DNA of 64,000 nucleotides from Paraspadella gotoi. Taxonomy: Eukaryota; Chaetognatha. Position 1 is the first letter of the stretch; each line of letters starts with the position of its first letter. Location: contig CM119266.1 in assembly GCA_051294375.1 (NCBI GenBank), positions 27,295,017 to 27,359,016 of the forward strand, in the 5' to 3' direction. Position numbers and translations under genes: made by a program. Below, piece after piece: positions 1 through 14,639 of the stretch. The notes below the pieces were generated by a model that saw only the letters and a program-made list of their open reading frames with translations, searched no databases and had not been told where the DNA came from.

Positions 1-230
1 TTAAAGGAATAGTTCGGGATTAACATTGGCGAATTAATTTCGAATCGTTCGTGAGTTGGTAAATACCATGACGCGTTCTCGTAAAACAGTTCACGATTAT
101 GCGAGTGTTTAAATGATAATTTTTATGTAGTAGAATTTTAGTTTTTAGGAAAATTAACTTATGAGCAGAAACGACTGAGCAGTGAGAACTTGAACGATTC
201 ACCAATCTCCAATTTCTACCCCCCCCCAAG
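1..230. repeat. Direct repeat, copy 1 (partial at window start)
   Basis: This stretch is repeated at 2065-2295 in the same orientation. Shared landmarks include agttcgggattaacattggc, tttcgaatcgttcgtgagtt and tgcgagtgtttaaatgataa. The two copies differ mainly by one-base gains and losses. The copy probably continues to the left of the window. No coding potential is seen. Confidence 0.8.
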
Positions 231-1250
231 AGAAGAGATTTTCGGCATTCAAATCGGACTATTTCATTTAAACCTGATCAATTTTATGTCAAAATCATTA
301 TAATGAAAAAAAGAAAAAATAGGACAAAGCTCTTCAGACACAAAGCTTCAGAATCGCGAAATCAAAAGTCGATCAAATGTAACAGGAACTAATAGCAATC
401 CCGTTTGGCAATTTTAAGTTTTAAACTTTCCCGTTCATTTCCTATAGTAAAAAAATGAGTTTGAATTCTCGAAGAGAGGAGTGGCATTTCCCCTGGCTTG
501 TTTGATATCAAATCCTTCCATCAAAATGTGAAAAAATGGAATAGGGACAAGCTCTTCAGATTGTAACGCTAAATCGGAATCCTAGCGTTTCTATAACTGA
601 TTTCTAAACCCGGATTTTGAGCAATCGCGTTTGCAATTTGGGTTGTCCAGATTTAACCGAACTCCTATTAGAAAAATGTTAATCTTATTAAATCGAGATC
701 CTCCGTCTCCATAAATAATGTCGTCTAACTCAATCAAGACAGGGAAAGCTGAAGAGTCATACTATACCGAAGGTGGGAAGAATATAGTGTTTGATTTAGA
801 GTGGAAGAACGAAGAAAGAAAGAAAGGAAGAAAAGAAAGAAAGAAAGAAAAGAAGAAAAGAAAAAACCCTCTTTTTTCCTCTTCTTCTCTCCATCTATCC
901 TCTAATCATCACGCACATGCGCACGAAACAACGGTCGCTGACTTTGACCCCCCAGGTAACCATAGCAACCAACGTCTTAACCTAAGCGCGAAAATTTAAA
1001 GACGACCTTGGCAATCAGCGAACCTGGATTCATGATGAAGACTCCCTTCACTCTCTCTCTCTGTCTCTGTCTTCTCCTCACTCCTCTCTTCCCGCACTAA
1101 CTGGTTGACTGACAAAGAAAGTTCATTACAAGCTCTTCTTTCACGGCGAATAAGTCAAAGAGTTTCTGTTTCCGACCTTTATTACCATCTATTCACCTAA
1201 CTTTCTGTCTGTCCTGTCTCTTCTTATCTCCTCTCTCTTCATCTCTTCAC

Positions 1251-1310
<60 letters not shown>

Positions 1311-2064
1311 TCTCTCTCTCTTATTACTTTCACCCGGTTTTTTATGGGATTCCCCTGAAGAATTATTCGTGACGACTTTTTTCGGGGAAAGAAAGAAGAA
1401 AGAAAGAAAGAACTCCCAGTCGCTTTCTAACAAATCGGCGTTCTCTTATATCTTTTATATTTATTTTCCTATTGTTACTACTATTTTTTTGTTATTATAT
1501 TTGTCATATTTTTTTTTACCTGCTTTTGGTTAATAAAAAAAATTTCATTGCAAAATATTGATTACTAGAGAATAAAGTAAAATTTATTCAAATCAGCCTG
1601 ATTTTTTTTCTCATCTCTAACGTTTTTCTTGTCCAGAAAGGAAGAAAAACAAGAAAGAACAGGTTAATTGTTTTTTTTTCAAATTCATTCATTCATATAT
1701 TTTTTCAGTTCGTTCATTCGCCATCATATAATTTTAACCCCCCCCCCCTCTAATCATCTCCCCTAATCCGACCTTGAGTCCAACGTCCCAAACGTCTGTT
1801 TTTTTCCGCCTCATTTTCCGATTTTATTCTCATTCGCATCCGAATTTCGTCTCGAATTTGCGTCGGCGACATCGACTCCGAACCTCGAAACCGCAAAATC
1901 CTCCGGAAGGCGGCCCCGGCGCCCGTAGCGTCCAAATCTGTTCGCTATAATGAAGCCGAAGAAACGAACGCCCTAAATCGTTCGGCCTAATGACCGAGAA
2001 CGAACGCCTAATCGTTCGCTAATGAGGACCTGAAATGCTTTTCTGGTTTTTTTAAATAGTTCTC
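231..2064. other. Gene-less spacer with CT microsatellite
   Basis: No ORF here looks like a gene. It holds an internal echo (a segment containing acaagctcttcaga near 325 and 545), a GAAA-rich purine run at 785-865, a CT microsatellite at about 1250-1320 and poly-T/poly-C runs. The short ORFs are low-complexity products of these runs. The 1830-1940 part is CpG-rich and could be regulatory, without a nameable site. Confidence 0.6.
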
Positions 2065-2295
2065 GATTAAAGGAAAGTTCGGGATTAACATTGGCGATTA
2101 ATTTCGAATCGTTCGTGAGTTGGTAATACAATGACGGCGTTCTCGTAAACAGTTCACGATATGCGAGTGTTTAAATGATAATTTTTAATTAGTAGAATTT
2201 TAGTTTTTTAGGAAAATTAACTTATGAGTAGAAACACCGGAGCAGTGAGAACTTGAAACGATTCACAACAAAAATCTCCAATTCTACCCCCACCC
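2065..2295. repeat. Direct repeat, copy 2
   Basis: Second copy of the sequence at 1-230, same orientation, about 2.06 kb downstream. The match begins at ttaaaggaaagttcggg and ends in the shared ctccaattctaccccc run. Scattered indels relative to copy 1 resemble those between the larger duplicated blocks at 8-23 kb. Confidence 0.8.
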
Positions 2296-2399
2296 CCCTT
2301 TCCCACCGCCAATGCCGCTCGGAGCCGATCGCGGCTTTCTATTTCCGGAGGCAAAAAAAAAAAAGAAAGAAAGGGAGAATAATAAATATGGAGGCGAAG

Positions 2400-4495
2400 A
2401 CGCGGCGACGGAGATATGTCACTCCCAATCCCCGCACCCCGGGGTGGCTCTAGGGCGGCCCCAAGGGGGCAGGCTATTCCAGGGGGAGCAGTAAAATGGT
2501 CATTGAGGGGGCGCCCCTCTGGATTGCCTCAGGGGCCGCCCCAGGGGGGTTCCCCTGGGCCAACATTTTGGTCTATTAGGGGCCCCTAATGCTTAGCCCC
2601 GGGCCAAAAAAAAGTCTGCCCCCTGGGGTAACCCTTGGGGAGCAAAACTGTCCCCCAGGGGCGAGTTAGGGTGAGAGCAAAGTTTTAGATGAAGAAAATA
2701 ACTTATTGACTATGTTATTGTAATCTGAGAATATCTCCCTATCCTGTTTACCTCTCTTTCTCTCTCTCTCTTTCTCTCTACTTTTTTTTTATCTCTTCTC
2801 TTCCTCTTCTCTCTTTCCTCTTTTCTCCTTTTTCTCATTCCTCTTTCTTTTTTTCTCCTCTCTCTTTTTTCTCTCTCTCTAAATTTTGTTTTCTTTCTTT
2901 TCAAACTTGTTTCATTAACATGAATAAATATACATTTTTTTCAAATTTTTGTTAATTTGTTATTCTTTATTACTAAAAACTTATAATATTTTATTTTTTA
3001 ACCCAAATTATTTTAATTTTTAATTAAAGTATAGAAACAAAGTTTGAGCCAAACAATGTAGGACGTGCCATAAAAATTTAGGTGGTAACAAGCTAAATCA
3101 GTCATCTGTCTTTTTTTTTCTTAACTTTTAAATTTTTTTACCATTTTTTTTGTTGAGACTCACATACTAATGGACTGATAGAGAGAGACATCAATTTTTT
3201 AAAAAATAAATATTCATAATTGATGTTCAAAAAAGAATTTAAATATATCACACAAAACCTAATAATAGGCAATGACCAACAACACCTACTTAGTGAATTA
3301 TGGAGCCCCACAAAAATAATAAACTATTTATCAAATCTTTTAATTCATGATCATATTAATTTCACATCGTGACATAAAATTTTTCATTTAGGATTTGTAA
3401 TAAAATCATCAGTTTGTAGATTGTTTATGATGACCACGTTATTAAAGCAGAGCTGACGGTTTTGAGAGCAAAGTTAAGCAAAAACTTTATACGCTAGCTC
3501 AATCACATTACTTTTCTACCCCAATACAAAATTTTATTCCAATCCATCTATTTTAATTTACAAATAATTAGAGTTTAAATGCTAAATATAGGATGACTAA
3601 AAGTTGATTGAATTATGTAAGTTTGATTAAATTAGAAAAAAGTTTACCAATATAAAAGTTTTACCAAATGATGAAAGTTTAACCAAAAATTATAAATTTT
3701 ACCAAATGATGAAAGTTTTACCAAAATTATAAAAGTTCACCTAATTATAAAAGTTAAGAAATTATGAAGGTTAACCAATATTAGTTTGACCTAAATTATA
3801 AAAAAATTTGTTGTCAAACAAATAAAAAATGGTTTTCTCCTAAATGCCCAAACAATGAAAAATCGAAAGTCTATACATAATGTCTATCAAAAAAATTACC
3901 AAACACTTTGCTAGTTGGACCAAATGTTAAAGTAACCAAATATCAAAGTTTAACCAATTATAAAAGTTACCAAATTCTAAAAAGTTGACCTAAATTAATA
4001 TTAGTTGACCAATTATGTCAGGTGACGCAATTATGTCATTGACTAACTTAATAAATTGACAATTATGCAAAGTTGGTATATAGTACAGCTATTGGTCCAT
4101 TGATTGATTTAATAGAAAGTGAAAATATTAATTTATATTTTATTATAAGAAAGATGAAAAAAAATAGATAGAGAAAGAGAGAGAGAGAAAAACAGAGGAA
4201 GAAAGAGAGAGAGAGGAGAAGAGAGGAAGAGAGAGATAGGAGGGAGAGAGAAGCCGTTCAGGGGCAGGAAATCAATCCCCTGGTTCTGGCCCGGGGGGAA
4301 AGGTTTTTCCCAGCCCAGGGGGATTCCCCCCTGGAAGTGGCCCCTTGGGGCCCAAAAAAAAAGGCTACTGGGCCGCCCCAGGCGTAAAAAGATTTGCCTG
4401 CCCCTCGGGCGGCCCGCGGGGCACTCAGCGGGGCCGCCCCCAGCCAACCAGCCCCCGGGGGAAGCGATTCCTGAAGGAATGACATACTTGCCGCG
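2400..4495. mobile_element. Candidate inverted-repeat element with GC-rich ends
   Basis: Both ends carry GC-rich sequence full of short palindromes of the cccagggg kind (2440-2670 and 4255-4470) in mirrored order, followed inward by CT-rich (2745-2885) and GA-rich (4160-4250) tracts. The reverse complement of 4430-4495 resembles 2410-2470: both contain tatgtca, a ccc run and a ggcggcccc block. The interior is AT-rich and non-coding. I infer a ~2.1 kb foldback or non-autonomous DNA element. The arms are diverged and I could not define a target-site duplication, so this may be only two independent copies of a palindromic repeat. Confidence 0.4.
3600..4070. repeat. Degenerate AT-rich tandem repeat
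   Basis: A motif like agtttaccaaatgatgaaag recurs about every 17-25 bases with many variants (accaaattataaaagtt and similar). It sits inside the inverted-repeat element. The segment 3810-3880 also has a near match in opposite orientation at 47744-47818, so part of this block belongs to a dispersed family. Confidence 0.65.
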
Positions 4496-4596
4496 ACGGA
4501 AACGACGGCAGCGACGCCTCGACGTCTGTTTACGCGATCCGACGAGAAAGAGGGACAAAATACACTCGAATCCTGCACGGGATAAACCGCTGCGAA

Positions 4597-4612
4597 GCGC
4601 ATGCGCATGCGC
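4597..4612. promoter_or_regulatory. NRF-1-like palindrome
   Basis: The sequence gcgcatgcgcatgcgc contains two overlapping copies of the GCGCATGCGC palindrome bound by NRF-1-type factors in animals. It lies in a CpG-rich 400 bp patch (4480-4930), which suggests an unmethylated promoter-like region. No gene is recognised beside it and a 25-base gap follows at 4675, so the target is unknown. A similar gcacatgcgc core occurs near 909 and 29963. Confidence 0.35.
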
Positions 4613-4674
4613 ACCTGCCTCCCATCTCCACGCCGACTACACCGCCACTACTGCTGCTCTCACTGTTATCGAAG

Positions 4675-4699
4675 NNNNNNNNNNNNNNNNNNNNNNNNN
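4675..4699. other. Assembly gap (25 N)
   Basis: Exactly 25 unknown bases. Three other gaps in the window have the same length, which points to a placeholder and not a measured distance. Confidence 0.98.
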
Positions 4700-5624
4700 C
4701 CGAGGCCTACTCCACCGCCCCGTCCGCCGCGTGCGCTGCTTTGTACTCTTATGTCCTAACACCCCGCCACCTTTAAAGCCGAGGTCCGTAGTCCCGACTC
4801 CTTCGCCTCCGTATCGCAGCGCTAAGATTGCGGTCGTGCAGTCATTCACGACTCGCCACACATAGCTCATTCTACGTAGTACCAGGGCAAACAGCCCTTT
4901 TGTCCAAAAGTGCAAAATCAGAGCAGCCATTCTTTATTTGGACTTCTCTACATCAGGTTAAAATTCGTTTATAAAGTTCCTTAAAATTCGTTTAAGAAAC
5001 TTATCGCAAAACAAATTCCTCAAAGGCAAACGTTTTCTACGTCGTTGGGTTTGTTGTCCTTTGAATAAAAAACCCAAAAGTTGATAATCTAATCTCTTCG
5101 TTGGAATGAAGATGAGAAATCATTCAAAAAAAAAAAAAGACAACGATGCGGATAAAGAAGAGTCGAAAAGAAGGAACACGAGGACGAAGAGATCAGGATT
5201 AGGCCAGAGGACGAGTATTTTTTTTAAAACAAATTTAAACTTCGTCAAAGTGAGAAAGTAAAAATTTATATTATATTTTAAATGCCGAACGTGAGAACGA
5301 TATCCAATTTACAAAAAATACGAAGCCGCGAAAAGAATTCCCGGTAGGAATCGAACGGGAGATATTCTTCGCACAGTGTGAGGGAAAACAAGGAGAGAAA
5401 TAGAAGAGAGATTAAGAATAGGTAATAGGGAGGTGAGGAAAGGTGACGCAGTGAACGGGTGAGTGAGGAAAAAAAGGAGGGAACTGAATCGCGGGAAAAG
5501 AGAAAAGAGAGAAGTACGTAGAAGTGAGGATCGAAGAAACAAAGGAACAAGATCGAGGAAAATGAAGGAATACAAACAAAAGGGAAAGACATAATAAGGA
5601 AAGATAAAAATGAAAGAAAGAAAA
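4700..5624. other. Gene-less spacer
   Basis: CpG-rich up to about 4860, then AT-rich and purine-rich. The long minus-strand ORFs across 5280-6080 are translations of GAAA and GA repeats (runs of SFL and SLS) and are not gene-like. Confidence 0.6.
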
Positions 5625-5625
5625 A

Positions 5626-5717
<92 letters not shown>

Positions 5718-5719
5718 AA
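5625..5719. repeat. (GAAA)n microsatellite
   Basis: More than twenty nearly perfect gaaa units. Confidence 0.95.
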
Positions 5720-5918
5720 TAATAGAGAAAAAAGGGAAAAATCAACAAAAAGACAGCAAGACAGAAAGATAAAAGCGTGAACCAGCCTCGTCGTGAACGG
5801 AATGAGAATCGGTTTGGTTCCGAGACCAAAAAAGGGGGAAAAATTTTTTTTTTCTATCAACGAGAAAAAAAATGAATTTACGGCGCTAAACAACTTTGTA
5901 TAGGAAAGGGCGAACTGC

Positions 5919-5920
<2 letters not shown>

Positions 5921-5965
<45 letters not shown>

Positions 5966-5971
5966 AGAGAG

Positions 5972-6007
<36 letters not shown>
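5921..6007. repeat. (GA)n microsatellite
   Basis: Interrupted ga dinucleotide array with a few gga and gaa interruptions. Confidence 0.95.
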
Positions 6008-7974
<1,967 letters not shown>

Positions 7975-8950
7975 GCATTTGGCGCCGACGTCGTCGTCGT
8001 CGTCGTCGTCATTGTCCATCGTCTTCCTTCGTCTCCTGAGACGGTGGAAGTTGATCAAAACAGCCTCTGGGGATTTTTCCTTCCGGCGCCTGAAGGCTGC
8101 CGCTGCCGCTGCACCAGCCGCTGCCGCTGGACCAGCCGCTGCCTGCCTCAGCCGTAGCCGCCGCTTCCGCCGCTTCAGCCGATGCGGCCGCTGGCAACCG
8201 GTACCATCGATCGTCGTGCACCTGACGAAGGGCGAAAGCAGTTTGTGTCGCGGAGTTCAACGAGGGTCAAACAAATACAACAACAAAGCCAACAACAACA
8301 ACCACAACAACAACAACAACTACTTGGTTCAAATTCGCTTCCGGACTCTCGTGATTTTTTTTTTTTTGGGGGGGGGGAAGGAAGGGGGTGTTTGGTAAGC
8401 GTTGGATAAGTTAAGTTCTTTTTTTTTTCATCTAAATATTATTAAATAGTCTTTTCTCGAACATTCTTTTGTGTTGGGTCAATGACTTAAAAAAACGTAC
8501 TTCAGATGTAAGTAAATTCATTTCAAACTTTGATACATACAATTCTAATTCTCATTTGACAGATTTAATTTTAAAAAAATGGCAAAAATAGCTTAAAACG
8601 CCTAATGATTCGAAACAGTTGGTCTTCTTTCAATTTGTTTAGTATGTTTAGTTTTTCCTCTTTCTCTTTCTCGAATTGTTTTCAAATTCTTTCTAGCGCT
8701 TACCCCCCCCCACCACACTCCCCCCCCTTTCCGTTCTTGCAACCTTCTCACTTTTCTCTATCTTTCTTTTTTTCTCATCTCTTCTTTCTTCTAGCTTCCC
8801 TTCCTTCTTTCATTTTTCCTCTCGTGTTTCTCCTCTTCCCATTGACGCCAGTTTTCCGACTTTTAGGGGAATACATTGAGATTTTATGCAAAATGTAGAA
8901 AGGAAAAAAAAGCCAAATCAAGACGAACGGAGATCGATTCAGAGAGAGAG

Positions 8951-8982
<32 letters not shown>

Positions 8983-9099
8983 GGAAACTGCGGCAATTTG
9001 CTCTTTTTTTTTCCTCACGTCTGAGAGAAAACAGGGAAATGGGAAAATGAATGAGTCTGAAGAAAAAAAGTTTTGAAAAAAAGGAAGACAACTAGATAG

Positions 9100-9725
9100 T
9101 AGAGTGATGTGAAAATCAAAAAATTTGTTTAGAAAATTAAAATTTAGCATATAAAACATAGAACATAAAAACCAATAATCTATATTTTGGTAAAGTTATT
9201 TTTAATTTTATACATTAAGTGGGCACCAGGTGAGCTATAATTATATGAATAATAAGGTCATATAATAGGCTAAAATTTCAAAATACAAATTTTTAAATTT
9301 TAAGATCGAATTTGGATTCCTTGCAAAAGTATTATAAGATAAGTACAATTTTTTTTAAAAATTCTTTCATTAAGGTTAGTCAAAAATGTAAAAATTTTTA
9401 AGACGCCCGATTATAAATTTCAGGCTAAAAATATAGTTTTTAGTAATTTTAACCTACTTAATGACATAATTTTTGAAAAAAGGATTTATACTTTCTTTTT
9501 TAAGCTTTTAACAAGGAATCTGAATCTGTTCTCAGATGTAAAAAAAAAACCATTTTGAAATTTTTGACATTATATAAGGGTAGTACTATATACAAAATAA
9601 GCTTGACTGGGCTACTATAGTTTATAAAAAAAAAAATAATTACAGATTAGTATTCAGCTAATATGATAGTTTTCAAAGATATAACTGCTTAAATTGTTGA
9701 TGTCCAAACTTTCACTTCACGCCTA
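9100..9725. mobile_element. hAT-type MITE, copy A
   Basis: The element starts tagagtgatgtgaaaatc and ends with the complement of taggcgtgaagtgaaag. It is flanked by ctagatag on both sides (9092-9099 and 9727-9734), an 8-bp target-site duplication as expected for hAT transposons. The interior carries the family core (attctttcattaag on the left, acctacttaatgacat on the right), so most of it folds back. It has no coding capacity and depends on a transposase elsewhere. Its duplicate lies at about 16460-17140, flanked on the right by the same ctagatag. Confidence 0.75.
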
Positions 9726-11416
9726 ACTAGATAGATTAACGTCTCTCTTTCTCTCTATCTGTCTGTCTGTCGCGTGTTGTCTGTGTGTGGACCCATTGGC
9801 TCGCTCTTGTTTTTTTTCTCCCCGCCAACACCCTTAGGAAGTTTCTGCTTCACTTCCTCCTTTTTTCTCTTGTTTCTTTTATCTATTTTTATCTTCTTTT
9901 ATTTCATTCGCTCCCAACCAAGGTATTGTCTTTCCACCCCCACTTTCTTTTAAAACTTACCCCGCATTTTTTTCAATGCGCTCTGACGCCCTTTTCCTCC
10001 TCCCACCTCGACGCTTCTTTTGGGTCAAACGCACGACGAAAGAGCGGAAATTGATGGAAAATTTGGAAGGGAAACGAGAAAGAAGAAACTAATTGGGTTT
10101 CCGCTTCGGTGAGCACTTACACCGTCCCTCCTTATCTTTAACGCGTCCTTGTCCCAAGATCAACTCAAAATCGAACTGAAGATCGAATCTCATTTTTTTT
10201 TAAAAGTCGACTCTCAATTCTTGATTTTTTATAACTTATATTTCAACATCCGGGTTTACGGTGATCACCAGCCGAGGTGGGAACAATCTACTACCACGTG
10301 GCGTCGCTGCTCCGTTACTGTTACGCTTCGCAAACGCATTGGAAGTCGTCAAGGGCTGTGAAAGAAGCGCAGGGTTGAAGATGGTGAGGCCACCGAGATC
10401 GGCTGAAGGATGTTGGAGGTGAGGCTTGTGAATATATCGCCACAATGTTGTTAATCTTTTACAAGATCGCTTTCACCTTGTCCGATGTGTTTACTCTAGG
10501 TGTTCTTACACAACTTTTCAACTGCATTATTTTTTTTATATTATCATTATTAATTATCCTTAAGTATCAATCCTGTTCTCGATTTTCCGATGTTGAGCGG
10601 CGAATTTAAAAAAGAATTAAATAAGGCGGTAATTAAGTATTTAGTCTTGGCGACTGGTGATTCGACGGTGAAGGCGAGTTTCGACGATCACGTCAGCGCT
10701 ACGCGCATTCGTAGTGGTCGCGTGCTGTTTTAGTGAGACGGGCGGAAGGATGCCGAAAGGAATTTTCTTTAATGGCAGTGAACCTGACCCGCTTTGAGCC
10801 TGCAGCTGCCCAGTATCTAACGCTTTTTTTTGGTTAGACCATTGTATTTAGCGCTTTTCTTCGCTCTTGTTTTCCAACTTACCTCTCTCCGCGTCCTCCT
10901 CCGCTGCATCCTCTTTCATTCCTATTGTTGTTTCCGATCCTTCTTTCTTCGAGTTATTCGTCCGAATAAGACAGAAAGAGACCTCAGTCACGGGCAAACT
11001 CGCGCCCATGAATAAAGATTATAAAGATTTTCGTTTCGCGGGGTTTTTTTCCTCGCCGTCCTCCTATTCTGAACCCCATTCCTTCCAGCCCTCACCCGCT
11101 AAAAAAAAGGGTCAAGAGGTCAAATTGAGAAGATGAAAAAAAATCGTGGAGACGCAACGGGAAAAAAAGAGACGGTGGGTGATAGAGTGGTGAGCGAGAA
11201 GGGGGAAGGGGGCAGGGCGTTGATACGGTAGGGGGGCGGAAAGTGGAATCTGCGCTAAGTGAAGGTAGGCAAGTAAAGAGACTAAGGCCGGTGGGAAGAG
11301 AAGGGGCCCGTGGCCAACCGGGGAAGACGAGCGCGAGCTCGAAGAACAGAAAAGGAGCTAAAAAATGGCCGAAAGATGTAAACATTCTGGACAGCTGAAA
11401 TGGAAAAGGAAGGCAG

Positions 11417-11500
<84 letters not shown>

Positions 11501-12059
11501 AAGAAGATGGGCGCGAAAACCGGTTAAATTTAATGAGGCGCTGAACTCGGTTGCGCGGCGACGGCGCACGGGCGCAAAAGCGTCCCGGCTACGCAGCCGA
11601 TACAGCATTTCGCGGCCGGGAGAATTGTTCAAAGCCGACCCTTTCGAAATTTTTTCCGATCAATCAGACGAAATTTAATTAATTTTAGATGGAGTGGAGG
11701 AAAACGAGGGCGGAAAATGAAATGACAATCAAGGATGAAAATTGGAGAAACCACAAGAACGAACTGTTGAGGAACGGAATCTCTGTATTAAGAAATCTAC
11801 GGTAAGCTTAGATTTTTTTATATGAAATTGGAACAAAACGCAATTATAATATAATATACAATATAATATAATATTATATTGTTAATGAAGTATTTTTGAC
11901 GCTTATAATAAGTTTGCATATTGCAGTTTCACAAATATGAAAATTTAAGAAAAGCCATAACTATGAGAAAAATATTTTTTATCTTTGAAAGGGGCATTAA
12001 ACAAATTTTTTTAACGTAAAAGAAAAAGTATCAATTTTTCGCAGTGGAATAAATAATTA

Positions 12060-13115
12060 ATAAATGGTGGCAGGCAAGACTTAAAAGCTGGCCTCACTGC
12101 TGTCGCGTCCTCAGCCTCGTCTCAATGGCTGTGCAGGCTAAATCATCTGATTCCATCCGGCGCCGTTCCGGTTTCAATTCCCTGGGGTTTCCCGGTTCTG
12201 GCTTGATGTACGGTGCCGAGTATCACTTGCCAGTGACAGGAGGCGGTTCACTGGAGGGTCCCGCAGCCCCTACGGCCAGTTGGTGAGGACCACCAGCGCC
12301 GGGGTAATGCAAGGCTGATCCTCGCCGTAGCATGAATAGCAATTTAATGATTAAGTTTTTTAAGACGGTAATTGTGTAAAGAGTTATAAAGATTTTGTAT
12401 CTGAATTGAGCCCTGACCGTTTTATTTTTTAAGTGGTTCAAAAAGTATCTGAGTTTAAAAGTTTAATTGAATGACTCCGAATGAGTTCTGTTTAAAGTCT
12501 CTAATTGGTTTGAAGTTTTATACCAAATACCTTGAATTTTGAAATATCTGGTCTCCTCGATTGGTTAATAATAACTAGTAGGATGTTTGTGATCTTATGT
12601 CTTAAAAATGTGAATTCTCGCTCTCTATTTGGTTTGTAATAATAATTGTGTCCTTGTAATGATTAAAAGGCAGAGTAAATTTTAATTTTGGGAGATTCCC
12701 TCTGAGAGACCATTCAGCGTATTAAACATGATTATTTGTGAAATTGATTTGAATATGGTTAATATATTTTAAGCTTTTAGTAGCTTTGAGCTGTTGCCTT
12801 GCGTCTCGGCTCTGCGTGCTAAACTTGTGCTGGCGGTTCGTTTTGGTTCTGTGGCTGCATCTCGGTTCGTAACTGGCTATTGCAGTGTGCTGCGTATTGG
12901 CTGGCTCTGTCATTCGATGCAACGTCCTTCAATGATTTATGTGGATATTGAAAAACGTTAATAAAGTCATTATTGCCTATTTTATGACTCTTTGAATATA
13001 TGAATTGAGGTTAATATTAAGTCGAGATTAAGCACTGCTTGCAGACAATTGGGGGGTTTTTTTTTTGTTCTCATCTGAAAACTGAGAAAGCCCCCCCCAG
13101 GAGATCCTTCCTTCA
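12060..13115. mobile_element. Insert present only in copy A
   Basis: Copies B (around 19400-19440) and C (around 21045-21105) read through with about 35 bases where copy A has about 1.05 kb. The insert begins with GC-rich sequence (12070-12320) containing ggtttcaattccc, close to a tRNA B box, then AT-rich sequence, and ends near a G6...C7 hairpin at 13049-13100. This fits a SINE-headed or composite insertion accompanied by a small deletion. No clear target-site duplication was found and the superfamily is not known. Confidence 0.5.
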
Positions 13116-14639
13116 GTAATCAGTTTCAATATATTTATAGAATTGAATTAAAAAAGTCTAACTTAACAAATGACATGAGGAAGTCTAAAAAATTTACATG
13201 GTTCTCTCTAATAGTGTGAGAGACGCGGTGAAATCTCAATAATATGTTAATCGATGAATTGTTTGCTAGTCAGGAAATCCTCAATTATTTTGTTGCATAC
13301 ATAGATGTTCTCGGTTGCTCCAGAGTGAGGCTAAAAAATCCCAGATAGTCGCATTAAGCTAGTAGTCTCCTTCCGCCACCTGCGAAGTATATTACCGCAG
13401 TCCAAGACTTTTTCCCTGTGAAGAAACGGGCAAGAATCCTTCACAGATCGACGGAAGTCCCTGCAGAACAAACTGTCTTCGCAGTCCTCCCGGCCTCCCG
13501 GCGTCCGGCTTCTATTTGCGAATGCAGTTGTTCCCGCCTCTCCCGCCTTCCGCTCGTTCAACCCCCACCCCTCAATGCTGCTGACCCGCCTCCTCCGGCC
13601 ATCCCCGAAACCCCGAGCCGCGGGAAACCGGTTTCGGCGGTCCGATCTCCCCGACATTAAGAGCTCTTTAAATTTTCTGGTTCCAAATCATTCGTTTTTG
13701 GTTGCGTCGTCCTTGACGGTTAATGGGAAGCGGGCGGTGGGCGTCGTTTCGTCGGGCGCGGCGGCGTCGCCCGACGCGTCGATTGGCCGCGTCGCGCAAG
13801 GCCGCTTCCGCTTTTCTCCGTCGTCGCCGCCAACCACCAGCCACTGGACGCGGCCCTCCTGGCACGCCTAACTTTCTTCTCCGTTGGTTTTGGACATCAC
13901 TGTCGTAACCCGTTTGTTGATTCGTTGGCGTCGCTTTTCACGCCTAACTTCTCCAAACATCCACAGCCTTCAGTTAGAAAATCTCCAACAGTGCAACATT
14001 TTAAAGAAAATATCATAAAAGGACCTTATACCACGTATGTTTTCCAGAATATTTTTCTGTTACTGGTTGACCTCGAAAACCACGATAACCGGACAGACTA
14101 TCTACAGAAATGTACCCGGACCCCCACTGTCTGCAGGACGCCGCCTTTCCGCAAAGCTTTTCCAACGACGGCATGCTTTCTTCAAAAAACGCTGCCGGGC
14201 ATGTCCTTGATGTTCCCTCAGATTTCCGCTTTTTATTGTTTTCGGTCGACCCTGAACAAAAAGGAGACAGACAGATGACAGAGACGCCTCGTCGACGCAG
14301 AGTTTTAGACGAACGGGGAAAGAAATGGGTTCGTGAAGACGGTTCCGGAAGGTCGGAGGCCGCGTTAATCGGTGCTAACGTTTATCGAATCCGCCGCGGC
14401 GTTTTACTGGTCTTTCTCGAACGGAGGTCGATGGTCGTGTGTGCCCGCTTTTTTTCGGGCGGCCATCTTTGTCAAAGCTGGTGTGGCCGCTGATAAGGCT
14501 GATAAGGGAGGGAGTTTTTACGAGAGAAAGATGGAAAAGAGGAACAGAGAAGAGCAGAGAGAGAGAGGAGAGAAAAATGTTGTAAAGGAAACAGACGAAC
14601 TTGAGAAACTTAGAATATACTAATGGAATATACTGTAGT

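Noticed and set aside
7975-8409. Possible polyglutamine/polyalanine exon (cag/gcc/caa-type runs)
   Set aside because: The signal comes from trinucleotide repeats, with several frames open on both strands, and copy B (15387-15720) does not preserve any of them.
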